From IMG/VR virus record IMGVR_UViG_3300025832_000042, positions 1 to 30,409 of that record: a stretch of DNA of 30,409 nucleotides; one strand, written 5' to 3'. The DNA comes from a virus. This document shows, in pieces, positions 8,599 through 15,369 of the stretch (position 1 is its first letter; every line of letters starts with the position of its first letter). A program made the position numbers and the translations under genes. The notes under the pieces were generated by a model that had not been told where the DNA came from, made no database searches, and worked only from the letters and a program-made list of their open reading frames with translations.

Positions 8599-10473
8599 TT
8601 ATAAAAAATTAAAATGACTGTAGTAAATTACAACTTTAATTTCAGTTGATCCACCCCATTCAGTATAAGTTCCACCTCCGTCACTATTTGTGAGGTAGAT
8701 ACCGTCTGATACTGACAAGTGATTTGGTGGGTTTATGCCTTCTTTTCTAAACATTTGATAAAGGGCATTTGCTCCTCCTAACACAGCTTGTGTAGAAGTC
8801 ATACCTGTTGTCTCCATCAATTCCCTAGTTGCTTCATATCCACCAGTTGTTGTACCCGTCATTAACCCAAAGTTAAACTCTTGTGTTCCTGATGAACCTG
8901 GTACAGTTGTTATTACCACACCAGCACTATGGATTTGAATATATGACGAAAGTAGTGGTGGGACAATTTCAACAGATGTACCAGTTAGTACTTCTAAGGA
9001 TGACCCTGTCACAGTTACCACTAACTTCTTCATATTATTTTGAAGTTCTGTTATAACAGTTGTTGTACTAATTGCAGTATTTAAATTAACTGACTTTTGT
9101 GGGGTTACAAGCAACTGTCCTGCAGATGTTCCTGATTTGATTACTGTAGCAATAAATTGAGATTCTGCATTTGCACCTGGATCAGTTATCAAGTTACCAC
9201 TAGTTGAAAGGTATAATTTAGTACCCTCTGATACCTCACTCAGAGCATTAACATCCCGTATTAATCCACTAACTAATGTTCTACCTGTGGCAGCAGGAGC
9301 AATGGTTGAAGCAACAAGACCTATACTATTAGATGTAGCAGATGAAGTATTATCAGCTTCTGTGACCTCAGGTAATCCTGTTGTTGCATCATAACCACTC
9401 ACATATACAGCTTTACCTTTTACAATTTCTAAACTTGTGTTGTTGTATACGTTTAAGAACAATGATTCATTCTCAAGTGATATTGTTGCTAAGTTGTCAT
9501 TGTATGTTGCCTTAACACCATAATTAATAGCATCTGTGAACATCTCCCCAACAATGTCTTGGATTGATTCACTACTACCACCGATTCCGTAAACCTTACG
9601 GGATTCTGTAGATGGGTTAGTGGTTGATGAACCTTGACAGTTAGTTATTGCCTTTATTTGTGCAATGATATCATCTAATGCTGCTGTCCTACTACAAGTC
9701 ACTGCTTCTCGGAACTGAAGTGCTAGTGAACAAGTGTATGTGTAGTCACTCAATAGACTTGCGTAATTACTCCTTCTGTTTGTTGCAGCACTGACAACTT
9801 GTTGGCGCAAGCTCTCAATACAGTCATATACATCACATAAAGCATTATCAGGACTTATGTTTTCTGTATCGTATCCTGCACCACTCTCTTGATAAGTGTA
9901 TGCATCAAAACCTGTAGTGGCAGCAATAGTGTATGTTATATCATACGCTAAAGTAGTCTGCATTGCACCTGTCCACAAGTTAGATGTAGTAATGTATAAA
10001 CTACTTGTTACATCTGTTGCTGTTGATGTCAGGTTTGCTTGCTCACTACCCTTAGGGTATTGAACTGTCAATGTACGACTTGCTGCTGTAACTGTTCCGT
10101 TACCTACAATATAACCTGAGTTATCATCTGTTCTGAAGCTAGGTGCATAAACATCTGCCTCTGATGCAATGACTGGACTGACCTCATCAATCTGAAAATT
10201 GATAGTGTCTGTATCACTGCTACCTACTGATGCTACAAAGTTAAAGTAGTACTTACCTTTATTGATTTGATTGTTAGCGTCCAATGGAATAGTGATCGTA
10301 GTATTTGATGCACCATTTGATATGTCATCTTCAGTACCTGTCAGATTATTGTATATGTCTGAATCGTTGTACTGTATTTGAAGTTTCCCCGTATCCCCAC
10401 TCCCCGCTGTGACAACAAATTTGTTGAGGGAAGCTCCTGTTCCTGTACGTAGTATTTTTACTGATAATGCCAT
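8599..10473 (-). CDS. Virion structural protein, beta-rich, fibre- or hub-like
   Basis: A 624-residue protein from the ATG at 10473 (MALSVKILRTGTGASLNKF). A further in-frame TTG eight codons upstream is possible but less likely. The N-terminal ~200 residues are Ser/Thr-rich and predicted beta. Residues ~205-290 are helical and unusual in carrying several cysteines (CDVYDC, TCSLALQF, TCSRTAA, TNCQG). Residues ~330-465 resemble a compact beta domain common in phage fibres and decoration proteins (GKAVYVSGYDATTG, TKLYLSTSGNL). The C-terminus (MTGTTTGGYEATRELMETTG...) is mixed alpha/beta. It lies between the large terminase and the ring proteins, which suits a tail or head appendage. A -7 promoter box sits 21 bases upstream of the ATG. 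Confidence 0.7.
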   Translation of the reverse strand: MALSVKILRTGTGASLNKFVVTAGSGDTGKLQIQYNDSDIYNNLTGTEDDISNGASNTTITIPLDANNQINKGKYYFNFVASVGSSDTDTINFQIDEVSPVIASEADVYAPSFRTDDNSGYIVGNGTVTAASRTLTVQYPKGSEQANLTSTATDVTSSLYITTSNLWTGAMQTTLAYDITYTIAATTGFDAYTYQESGAGYDTENISPDNALCDVYDCIESLRQQVVSAATNRRSNYASLLSDYTYTCSLALQFREAVTCSRTAALDDIIAQIKAITNCQGSSTTNPSTESRKVYGIGGSSESIQDIVGEMFTDAINYGVKATYNDNLATISLENESLFLNVYNNTSLEIVKGKAVYVSGYDATTGLPEVTEADNTSSATSNSIGLVASTIAPAATGRTLVSGLIRDVNALSEVSEGTKLYLSTSGNLITDPGANAESQFIATVIKSGTSAGQLLVTPQKSVNLNTAISTTTVITELQNNMKKLVVTVTGSSLEVLTGTSVEIVPPLLSSYIQIHSAGVVITTVPGSSGTQEFNFGLMTGTTTGGYEATRELMETTGMTSTQAVLGGANALYQMFRKEGINPPNHLSVSDGIYLTNSDGGGTYTEWGGSTEIKVVIYYSHFNFL

Positions 10474-10494
10474 TTTATAGAGTAATTTGTAAAA

Positions 10495-10502
10495 CAAAAG
10501 TA
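10495..10502 (-). promoter_or_regulatory. Bacteroidota -7 promoter element (TACTTTTG)
   Basis: Match to TAnnTTTG in the 60-base gap between the large terminase and the 624-aa virion gene, 21 bases before the ATG at 10473. The gap is the only sizeable one in this stretch, which supports a promoter here. Confidence 0.4.
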
Positions 10503-10533
10503 CCCCAACCTATATGTACAATTTTGTAAAAAA

Positions 10534-12615
10534 CTATCGCACCCTTTTAGATGTATTCCCTTTATTACTGTACTTAGGTAACCAATCTGATAGTTTATAA
10601 CTAACCTCCACTGTATGTTTTGGTTTGTGGGTGGCAATCAACGCCATACCCGCTGCCATAGCACAGTCAAACGCTGTTCGTTTATTAGGGTCAAACTTCT
10701 GCCAATCAGATATTAAATTGAGGAATGGACAGTAACCATGTGTTTTATTTTCTTGGTCATACCCAATGTAGTCCTCAATGTGTGCCTGGGTTATACTACT
10801 TAGTGCTTCACCCGCATCACTACCCGTCATTGGCATACCTCTGTGACCCTTTATCCTTTTCTTCAATGAGTCTGGATCTAGTGGGTTGAATAAACAGTAA
10901 CCGTCATACCCTCGTTTGTGAAAGTAATCTAATACACCATACACGTTCTTCTCACACAAAAACTCTGAGGAATAGAACACACACTGCATAATCATGTCCT
11001 CCGCTTGTTCATGTGGGTGATTTGTTCTAGCTAAGTACTGACAGACCCATGACATCTTCATACGTGGGAACTTATAGTGAGACTGTAATAATGTAAACGC
11101 TGCCCCCATAGACCCCTTCTGTGTTGTTTGTCTGTGTGCAAAAGGGTCAGCACCAGTCTTACAGTCATCCCTTGTTGGTTTCCAATGCCCAGCAAATTTC
11201 TCCTTCTTGTTCCTGTCCTCCTCTGGTGGCATCCATGCAACTAACCACTTACCGTCATCGTTTGGTTTGAATATTACACTACTGTCTTGTATACCATTAT
11301 CCCACATAAAGTTTCCCCTCACAGGTTCTGCTATAGGTTCTAGTGTTGAAGAATACATATACTGTTCATATAACTTTCTCTTGTTGTAGTTATTGTTGTT
11401 CTGTAACACAGCAAAACAGTCATCTATCTTGCGGGGGAACTTTCGTTTCCAGTCCACTAAATTATCACCGTCTAATCCCTTTTCCTCTGAGTTTAACCAT
11501 GACCTCGCACCATCTAAGTCAGAGTATCCCCAATCATCAATAAACCCACCCTCAAACAGACCATACTCTGCGGGGAAGAATAAACGTACCATAGTAGATG
11601 CTGTCCTACCATTGTCGTTTAATTTACGTGGGTTAGATGACTCCCATATCTTGTGTGCTGCCTCACCACCACCCTTCTCCATCTCCTCAACAGTGGTTGC
11701 CCAAAAAGCAAAACCCACAACCTTACGACCTACCACACAACATATCTTAGATATTTGCTGTGTCTTGTGTGCGTCAGATTCTTGTCTTTTACCAAACTCA
11801 TCCTGGAACTGAAATGTAGTACGTGTACCATCCATTGCTGCCTCCGTTGATGGATAAGCATATATACGTGAGTTTAATACTTCCTTGTACTCTCGCTTCT
11901 GTGTCTTGGTGGATTTACGTTGTGGTTCTGAAAACATTAGTTCCCTAGATACCGTAGTATATCCTGTATCTATTGGTTTCCAAAAGGACGGTAGTCTCTG
12001 CCATGATCCTACAAGTTTCATCAATATAGTCTTGGAGTCTGCATCAGTCTTGGACTGTAACCCAAACAGTGCATTGTACCTTTCTGTTGTGTCCCAATAA
12101 CCATGTGCTGCACCAAGCATTGTCTTACCTGAACGTCTAGTACCAAGGTACGCTAACCCGGTGTGCTGTTCGTGTTTCTTCGCCCACCATATAGAGTAAG
12201 TTATGTCTCTGTGTAAGTCAACAAACTTAGGGTTACCAAAACCACCATCTAAGTCTTCAATAGGTATTAACCAATACTGTAAGGTCATGTAGTAGTGACC
12301 TGTAACCCACTCTAATTTATCACCATTGTAGAACCATAAACCATTACGTCTACGATCCCACTCTTGGTCTAAGAACTCTTTTCTTTCTGTGTCATTACTA
12401 GATAAAGAGTCTATGTGCTTTATGTGTGAACTATCTAAGTATGGGAAGGTTCTGTCTTCCTTAGACTTACCGTAGTTATGTATAGTCTTATAGTTTGTGG
12501 GGGGTTCGGGTAGTTCAATGTCTATGTCCCAAATACAGTTAGGGATTTCCTTTGAGAAATTCCGCACTTTATCAAAGCTATCATACGCAGCTTTACACTC
12601 TTCCTTTGCTGTCAT
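10534..12615 (-). CDS. terL: Terminase large subunit (packaging ATPase/nuclease)
   Basis: A 693-residue protein with both TerL domains. In the ATPase half the Walker A motif is GTRRSGKT (residues 158-165), Walker B is FQFQDEF (268-274, with D272 and the catalytic E273), and the coupling motif is ATT (306-308). In the nuclease half the likely acidic residues are D490 (in TGADPF), E555 (in FLCEKN) and D650 (in AFDCAMAAG). The N-terminal segment with FYNGD...WVTGHYYMTLQYW (95-115) is typical of TerL from Bacteroidota phages, including crAss-like ones. It pumps concatemeric DNA into the prohead through the portal and cuts it. It overlaps the upstream 109-aa gene by four bases, as expected for a terminase pair. 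The length is normal for this TerL group. Confidence 0.95.
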   Translation of the reverse strand: MTAKEECKAAYDSFDKVRNFSKEIPNCIWDIDIELPEPPTNYKTIHNYGKSKEDRTFPYLDSSHIKHIDSLSSNDTERKEFLDQEWDRRRNGLWFYNGDKLEWVTGHYYMTLQYWLIPIEDLDGGFGNPKFVDLHRDITYSIWWAKKHEQHTGLAYLGTRRSGKTMLGAAHGYWDTTERYNALFGLQSKTDADSKTILMKLVGSWQRLPSFWKPIDTGYTTVSRELMFSEPQRKSTKTQKREYKEVLNSRIYAYPSTEAAMDGTRTTFQFQDEFGKRQESDAHKTQQISKICCVVGRKVVGFAFWATTVEEMEKGGGEAAHKIWESSNPRKLNDNGRTASTMVRLFFPAEYGLFEGGFIDDWGYSDLDGARSWLNSEEKGLDGDNLVDWKRKFPRKIDDCFAVLQNNNNYNKRKLYEQYMYSSTLEPIAEPVRGNFMWDNGIQDSSVIFKPNDDGKWLVAWMPPEEDRNKKEKFAGHWKPTRDDCKTGADPFAHRQTTQKGSMGAAFTLLQSHYKFPRMKMSWVCQYLARTNHPHEQAEDMIMQCVFYSSEFLCEKNVYGVLDYFHKRGYDGYCLFNPLDPDSLKKRIKGHRGMPMTGSDAGEALSSITQAHIEDYIGYDQENKTHGYCPFLNLISDWQKFDPNKRTAFDCAMAAGMALIATHKPKHTVEVSYKLSDWLPKYSNKGNTSKRVR

Positions 12616-12941
12616 TTTTTACGTATATATGACTCAACAGAACCATCCTCCGCTTTCACCCTACGTTCTTGCTGTTCTAGTAGTATAGACTTATCTATCT
12701 TAGCAAGTATCTGTTCTAGGTTAGATGTGATGGTTAATGACTTCTCACTCCAAGTAACAAAGTTCTTGAATGGTGCAGAGTCTTCCTTGAAATCAATCTG
12801 TGCGTTCTCTATCTCTTTAGAGAGTTTCTTGATCTGTGACTTGATTGAGAAGTATACATCACAGTAAGGGGAATTGTAAAATTCCAACAATAGTTCTTTT
12901 GCCTCTTTCTCAGACAAGGCATCAATCTGTTCTACTTTCAT
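12612..12941 (-). CDS. Small helical protein, terminase small subunit candidate
   Basis: A 109-residue, charged and almost entirely helical protein (MKVEQIDALSEKEAKELLL...), with a coiled-coil-like middle (QIKKLSKEIENAQIDF) and a basic C-terminus ending IRKK. It lies immediately upstream of the large terminase with a four-base overlap, the usual place of the small terminase subunit, and its size fits. I see no clear DNA-binding helix-turn-helix, so the assignment rests on position, size and helical character. A -7 promoter box lies 16 bases before the ATG, suggesting that the packaging genes can be transcribed separately. Confidence 0.6.
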   Translation of the reverse strand: MKVEQIDALSEKEAKELLLEFYNSPYCDVYFSIKSQIKKLSKEIENAQIDFKEDSAPFKNFVTWSEKSLTITSNLEQILAKIDKSILLEQQERRVKAEDGSVESYIRKK

Positions 12942-12957
12942 TTATAATTAATTATTA

Positions 12958-12965
12958 CAAATGTA
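12958..12965 (-). promoter_or_regulatory. Bacteroidota -7 promoter element (TACATTTG)
   Basis: Match to TAnnTTTG, 16 bases before the ATG at 12941 in an AT-rich gap of 38 bases between the basic 91-aa gene and the terminase small-subunit candidate. Confidence 0.4.
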
Positions 12966-12979
12966 GTATTAGATTATTT

Positions 12980-13255
12980 CTACTTTTTGTACTTTCTCCC
13001 TCTAGCTCTCTTGTCTCCTGGGGTATCATTCTTACTACCTCTGTTCTTACTTGGTGACTTTAAAGTAACACCATTCTTTGTATGAGAGACATCCTTACCC
13101 TTAGGGGCATTTAGTTTTCTCCTCAACCTTTTAAGTTCAGCACGTTTCTTTAAACCTTCTTTTGATGTTGATCTCTCTACATCTTTTTTTAGTTTTTTCT
13201 TGTAAGACTTTTTACCCTTTGCAGACTTATAGTATTTCATTGTCTTACCTGCCAT
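12980..13255 (-). CDS. Highly basic small phage protein
   Basis: A 91-residue protein with about a third Lys/Arg, starting MAGKTMKYYKSAKGKKSYK. The C-terminal half has a recognisable pattern seen in many marine and Bacteroidota phages: GKDVSHTKNG, LKSPSKNRGSKND, PGDKRARG. The function is unknown; such charge suggests nucleic-acid binding, perhaps in DNA condensation or as a minor virion component, but nothing in the sequence proves it. The start codon overlaps the stop of the 31-aa gene upstream (ATGA), so it is coupled to it. It is one of a cluster of Lys-rich small proteins placed before the terminase genes. Confidence 0.75.
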   Translation of the reverse strand: MAGKTMKYYKSAKGKKSYKKKLKKDVERSTSKEGLKKRAELKRLRRKLNAPKGKDVSHTKNGVTLKSPSKNRGSKNDTPGDKRARGRKYKK

Positions 13256-13350
13256 CAGTATCCTCCCTTACCTTTAGTTTTTTTAGTCTTGGTTGGTTTT
13301 TTCTTACCTGAACACAATCCACCTTTTCTAGTTTTTCCTCCGTATTTCAT
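13255..13350 (-). CDS. 31-aa Lys/Gly-rich peptide gene
   Basis: A short gene, ATG at 13350 and TGA at 13257-13255, encoding MKYGGKTRKGGLCSGKKK and then KKTKGKGGY-like sequence. Its stop overlaps the start of the basic 91-aa gene as ATGA, the same coupling seen elsewhere in this operon, and it fills a gap that otherwise would be unexplained. Tiny Lys/Gly/Cys proteins in this position occur next to terminase genes in related phages; the function is unknown. Confidence 0.6.
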   Translation of the reverse strand: MKYGGKTRKGGLCSGKKKPTKTKKTKGKGGY

Positions 13351-13418
13351 CTTTTTTTCTTTTTATGTAGTCCATGTTTTGAGAACTGCATTGACTGTTG
13401 ATTTTTTCTTCTTCACCA
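13347..13418 (-). other. Region with overlapping micro-frames (possible broken or frameshifted basic peptide)
   Basis: Between the 96-aa and 31-aa genes two minus-strand micro-frames overlap: 18 codons from the ATG at 13418 (MVKKKKSTVNAVLKTWTT) and 14 codons from the ATG at 13391 (MQFSKHGLHKKKKR), the latter ending in an ATGA overlap with the 31-aa gene. A run of six A's early in the first frame would join the two if read with a shift. I cannot decide between an intact tiny gene, a degraded one and a sequencing slip. Confidence 0.25.
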
Positions 13419-13703
13419 TTTCACTTTATTTGCCCAGTAAGCTGCACTCATCTTACCTTTTTTAATGTTCTTACCATGACGAGCTTTGAAACTTGCACGT
13501 TTCTTTTTCATCTTATCTGATTCACCCATCTTTGGTTTACCTGCTGTACTTGCTCCTTGCTCACCAAATCGTATGGTCTTAATCTTATCACCAACTTTAG
13601 CAACAACTACGTGTGATTTCTTTGGATGCTTGGGTGTACGTTTAGGTTTATTAAACCCAGACACTCCTGCCCTTGTTAATCTACTGTCTTTTTTTGCTGC
13701 CAT
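13413..13703 (-). CDS. DUF5872-like small basic phage protein
   Basis: A 96-residue Lys-rich protein starting MAAKKDSRLTRAGVSGFNKPKRTPKHP. The pattern KPKRTPKHPxKSHVVVAK..D..KTIRFGEQG and the C-terminal SFKARHGKNI..GKMSAAYWANKVKW closely match the small DUF5872-type protein found in many marine phages, cyanophages included. The function is unknown. It overlaps the previous gene's end by one base (13703) and is in the same minus-strand operon as the holin-like and terminase genes. The intact start and end motifs suggest a full-length protein. Confidence 0.8.
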   Translation of the reverse strand: MAAKKDSRLTRAGVSGFNKPKRTPKHPKKSHVVVAKVGDKIKTIRFGEQGASTAGKPKMGESDKMKKKRASFKARHGKNIKKGKMSAAYWANKVKW

Positions 13704-13885
13704 TAGTTATTATGTATTTCGTCTAGGAAATCAAAATTCTTATGCATAGATTGAGATATGGAACTGAATGCGTGTTTCATTATCTCATTGTTTAGTTCTA
13801 TATCTGCAACATAGTCAATAATTTCTTGATCTACTTCGTATGTAGCTTCTCTCCCATTATCTGATACTAATGTAAGATATGCCAT
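13703..13885 (-). CDS. Hypothetical 60-aa protein
   Basis: A 60-residue acidic protein, MAYLTLVSDNGREATYEVDQ..., from the ATG at 13885; an in-frame TTG one codon upstream is possible. An N-terminal beta hairpin-like part is followed by a helical region (EIIDYVADIELNNEIMKHAF). No family recognised. The ATG overlaps the stop of the upstream 43-aa gene (TGATG) and the gene's last base overlaps the start of the DUF5872-like gene, so it is a tightly packed operon member. Confidence 0.6.
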   Translation of the reverse strand: MAYLTLVSDNGREATYEVDQEIIDYVADIELNNEIMKHAFSSISQSMHKNFDFLDEIHNN

Positions 13886-14016
13886 CAACTACCACAACTT
13901 AAACATTCATCATCATCTAAATTACACACTTGTGGGGTTACTTCTGTGGTCTTGTCCACTTGATTCATTTTTTCCATAAGTTTTGAAAAATCTTCAGACT
14001 CTGATGTAATGTTCAT
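13885..14016 (-). CDS. 43-aa acidic peptide with C-terminal CxxC
   Basis: ATG at 14016, stop overlapping the next start. The product begins MNITSESEDFSKLMEKMNQ and ends VCNLDDDECLSCGS, so an Asp/Glu cluster runs into a Cys-x-x-Cys pair with a further Cys upstream. This Asp-rich, Cys-ending tail is a pattern I associate with small phage proteins beside holin genes, but no function is known. The three cysteines could bind a metal. The tight overlap with the 60-aa gene supports it as a real gene. Confidence 0.6.
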   Translation of the reverse strand: MNITSESEDFSKLMEKMNQVDKTTEVTPQVCNLDDDECLSCGS

Positions 14017-14034
14017 GTATATAAAATTTAATAG

Positions 14035-14274
14035 TTAATCTTCTTCTTTTGTTTTTTTACCAAATATCGCTCCAGCTTCTGCTATACCAAATGCCCCAAG
14101 TGTCACTATAACAAATGAGTTAAATATGGCATCGCTGTGTACTAATGCATTCCCGTATATACCGGTAACAATATCCACCACTGCAAATATTGTCATTACA
14201 GTAAACGATAGAAACCCAACAATGTTCTTCTCATTGTATCTGTTTCGTGTTCTAAATATATCCCAAAATCCCAT
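14035..14274 (-). CDS. Holin-like small membrane protein
   Basis: A 79-residue protein with two predicted membrane helices (about residues 17-41 and 49-71), a basic N-terminus (MGFWDIFRTRNRYNEKN) and a charged C-terminal tail (KKTKEED). Size and topology match phage holins, which form holes in the inner membrane at the time of lysis. No endolysin is seen nearby, so the assignment stays inferential; another small inner-membrane protein is possible. A -7 promoter box ends four bases before the ATG, so the mRNA may be leaderless or nearly so. Confidence 0.6.
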   Translation of the reverse strand: MGFWDIFRTRNRYNEKNIVGFLSFTVMTIFAVVDIVTGIYGNALVHSDAIFNSFVIVTLGAFGIAEAGAIFGKKTKEED

Positions 14275-14278
14275 ACTT

Positions 14279-14286
14279 CAAATTTA
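14279..14286 (-). promoter_or_regulatory. Bacteroidota -7 promoter element (TAAATTTG)
   Basis: Match to TAnnTTTG ending four bases before the ATG of the holin-like gene at 14274. The -7 element so close to the start predicts a leaderless or almost leaderless transcript. Confidence 0.45.
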
Positions 14287-14350
14287 TTGTTTATAACTAA
14301 ATCAAAATTGTATTTAAATATCTTCGTCAGGTTCAAATTCGTATTCTTTT

Positions 14351-14554
14351 TCAATCATCAGTTTCGGGAAAAAATGTTATTTCAGATTGATTGATTATAT
14401 CGAGTTGATCTGTATCTAGTTTCGTTTTGATCGATTCAGAGATCACCAGAGGATAGATGAATGAATCGGCAGGAATCATCACCTCTCGCCCATGAATGTG
14501 AAGGGATGCTACGGCTTCTGATTCTGCCCTATCTAGTATTATAAATTCCATCAA
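14351..14554 (-). CDS. Hypothetical 67-aa protein
   Basis: A 67-residue acidic protein, starting MMEFIILDRAESEAVASLH; the second Met is an equally likely start. No family recognised. It overlaps the stop of the 271-aa receptor-type gene by four bases. Like that gene it has a higher frequency of CG dinucleotides and GATC/TCGAT words than the surrounding genes, which suggests both were acquired as one cassette. In Bacteroidota phages small acidic proteins often follow fibre genes, as assembly partners or fibre tips, but there is no direct evidence here. Confidence 0.65.
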   Translation of the reverse strand: MMEFIILDRAESEAVASLHIHGREVMIPADSFIYPLVISESIKTKLDTDQLDIINQSEITFFPETDD

Positions 14555-15366
14555 ATTGCTGCTATAAATGTGTCAATGTCTGCTATCATTAGATCGACCT
14601 CCGCTGTTGTCATTCCTGTTGCCGCTACTTTGCAGCACCATTTTCCATTGGTGAAAGTGTCGATCACTCCTTGTTTGTTTCTTCCTCCAAAGGCGAAATC
14701 ATAAGCGATTCCCGTGGTTGGTCGGGTCGTTGTCGTTGTTGTTCGAGTAGCGCCAACGGTTATATGAAGTCTGTTGGTTGCGCTTCTATGCCCGATTATC
14801 ATTTTACCATCGGTTAAAGCTGTGCCACTTTTAGCGAAAGACGAAGAGTGACCATTACCGTAAACAGCCACATCGAAGGTAGCGCCATTTTGCGCTTGCA
14901 CCATTATTCGAGAAGCGGAAGTGTTCATCGCTCCGAGAATGGTGTTCGTTACCGTTCCTACAAATCCATTAATGTGATATGCCCCAACTAACCAATCTGA
15001 ACCTGAATTAAAGTCGGTGTTCAAGTCAATTTGAGTATCTGCCCATTGAGTTACACCATCCCAAGTTACCCCGATTGAACTATCAATTGTCGGTGAGTTT
15101 TTATAAATGTCATCCTTCGTCCCAGGACTAACCATATTGATTTCAGCCGATGCCTCCACCCCTCCACCAACGGGCATGAATTGAATCAACTTTGAATAAT
15201 ATCCATTCGCTTTTGCAGCTACAAATAAATCTGAGCAAGCAGCCTTGAATCCATTAGACAAAGACCCTCCAGCAGCTACTACAGCAGCAAAGTAAGTCAC
15301 AGCGTCCGTATCGTAGCTCACCCCCACTCCACTCGAACTTGTTGCTCCTAGATTTAATCCAAACAT
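14551..15366 (-). CDS. Tail/receptor-binding-type protein with lectin-like fold
   Basis: A 271-residue protein starting MFGLNLGATSSSG. The first ~75 residues carry the pattern DAVTYFAAVVAAGGSLSNGF...DLFVAAKANGYYSKLIQF, a helical module frequent in Bacteroidota phage and prophage tail proteins. The rest is beta-rich (WDGVTQWADTQIDLNTDF, GAYHINGFVG, MVQAQNG), resembling concanavalin-A-like (LamG-type) surface-binding domains. It is probably a tail appendage that contacts the host. It directly follows the 956-aa fibre gene (three-base gap). Base composition and dinucleotides differ visibly from the neighbours (more CG, GATC, fewer AT-rich codons), a sign of horizontal exchange of receptor-binding genes. 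Confidence 0.75.
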   Translation of the reverse strand: MFGLNLGATSSSGVGVSYDTDAVTYFAAVVAAGGSLSNGFKAACSDLFVAAKANGYYSKLIQFMPVGGGVEASAEINMVSPGTKDDIYKNSPTIDSSIGVTWDGVTQWADTQIDLNTDFNSGSDWLVGAYHINGFVGTVTNTILGAMNTSASRIMVQAQNGATFDVAVYGNGHSSSFAKSGTALTDGKMIIGHRSATNRLHITVGATRTTTTTTRPTTGIAYDFAFGGRNKQGVIDTFTNGKWCCKVAATGMTTAEVDLMIADIDTFIAAI

Positions 15367-15369
15367 ATA

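Noticed and set aside
11393-11812. 139-aa plus-strand frame within the terminase gene
   Set aside because: Antisense to the clearly conserved TerL ATPase/nuclease region; composition (Ser/Cys/Pro-rich) is that of a shadow frame.
14035-14274. Complete lysis cassette around the holin-like gene
   Set aside because: No endolysin, peptidase or spanin motif was found in the adjacent genes; only the holin-like protein is supported.
14314-14358. 14-codon frame MIEKEYEFEPDEDI after the 67-aa gene
   Set aside because: It overlaps the stop codon in a coupling-like way but is too short and has no supporting pattern; left unannotated.
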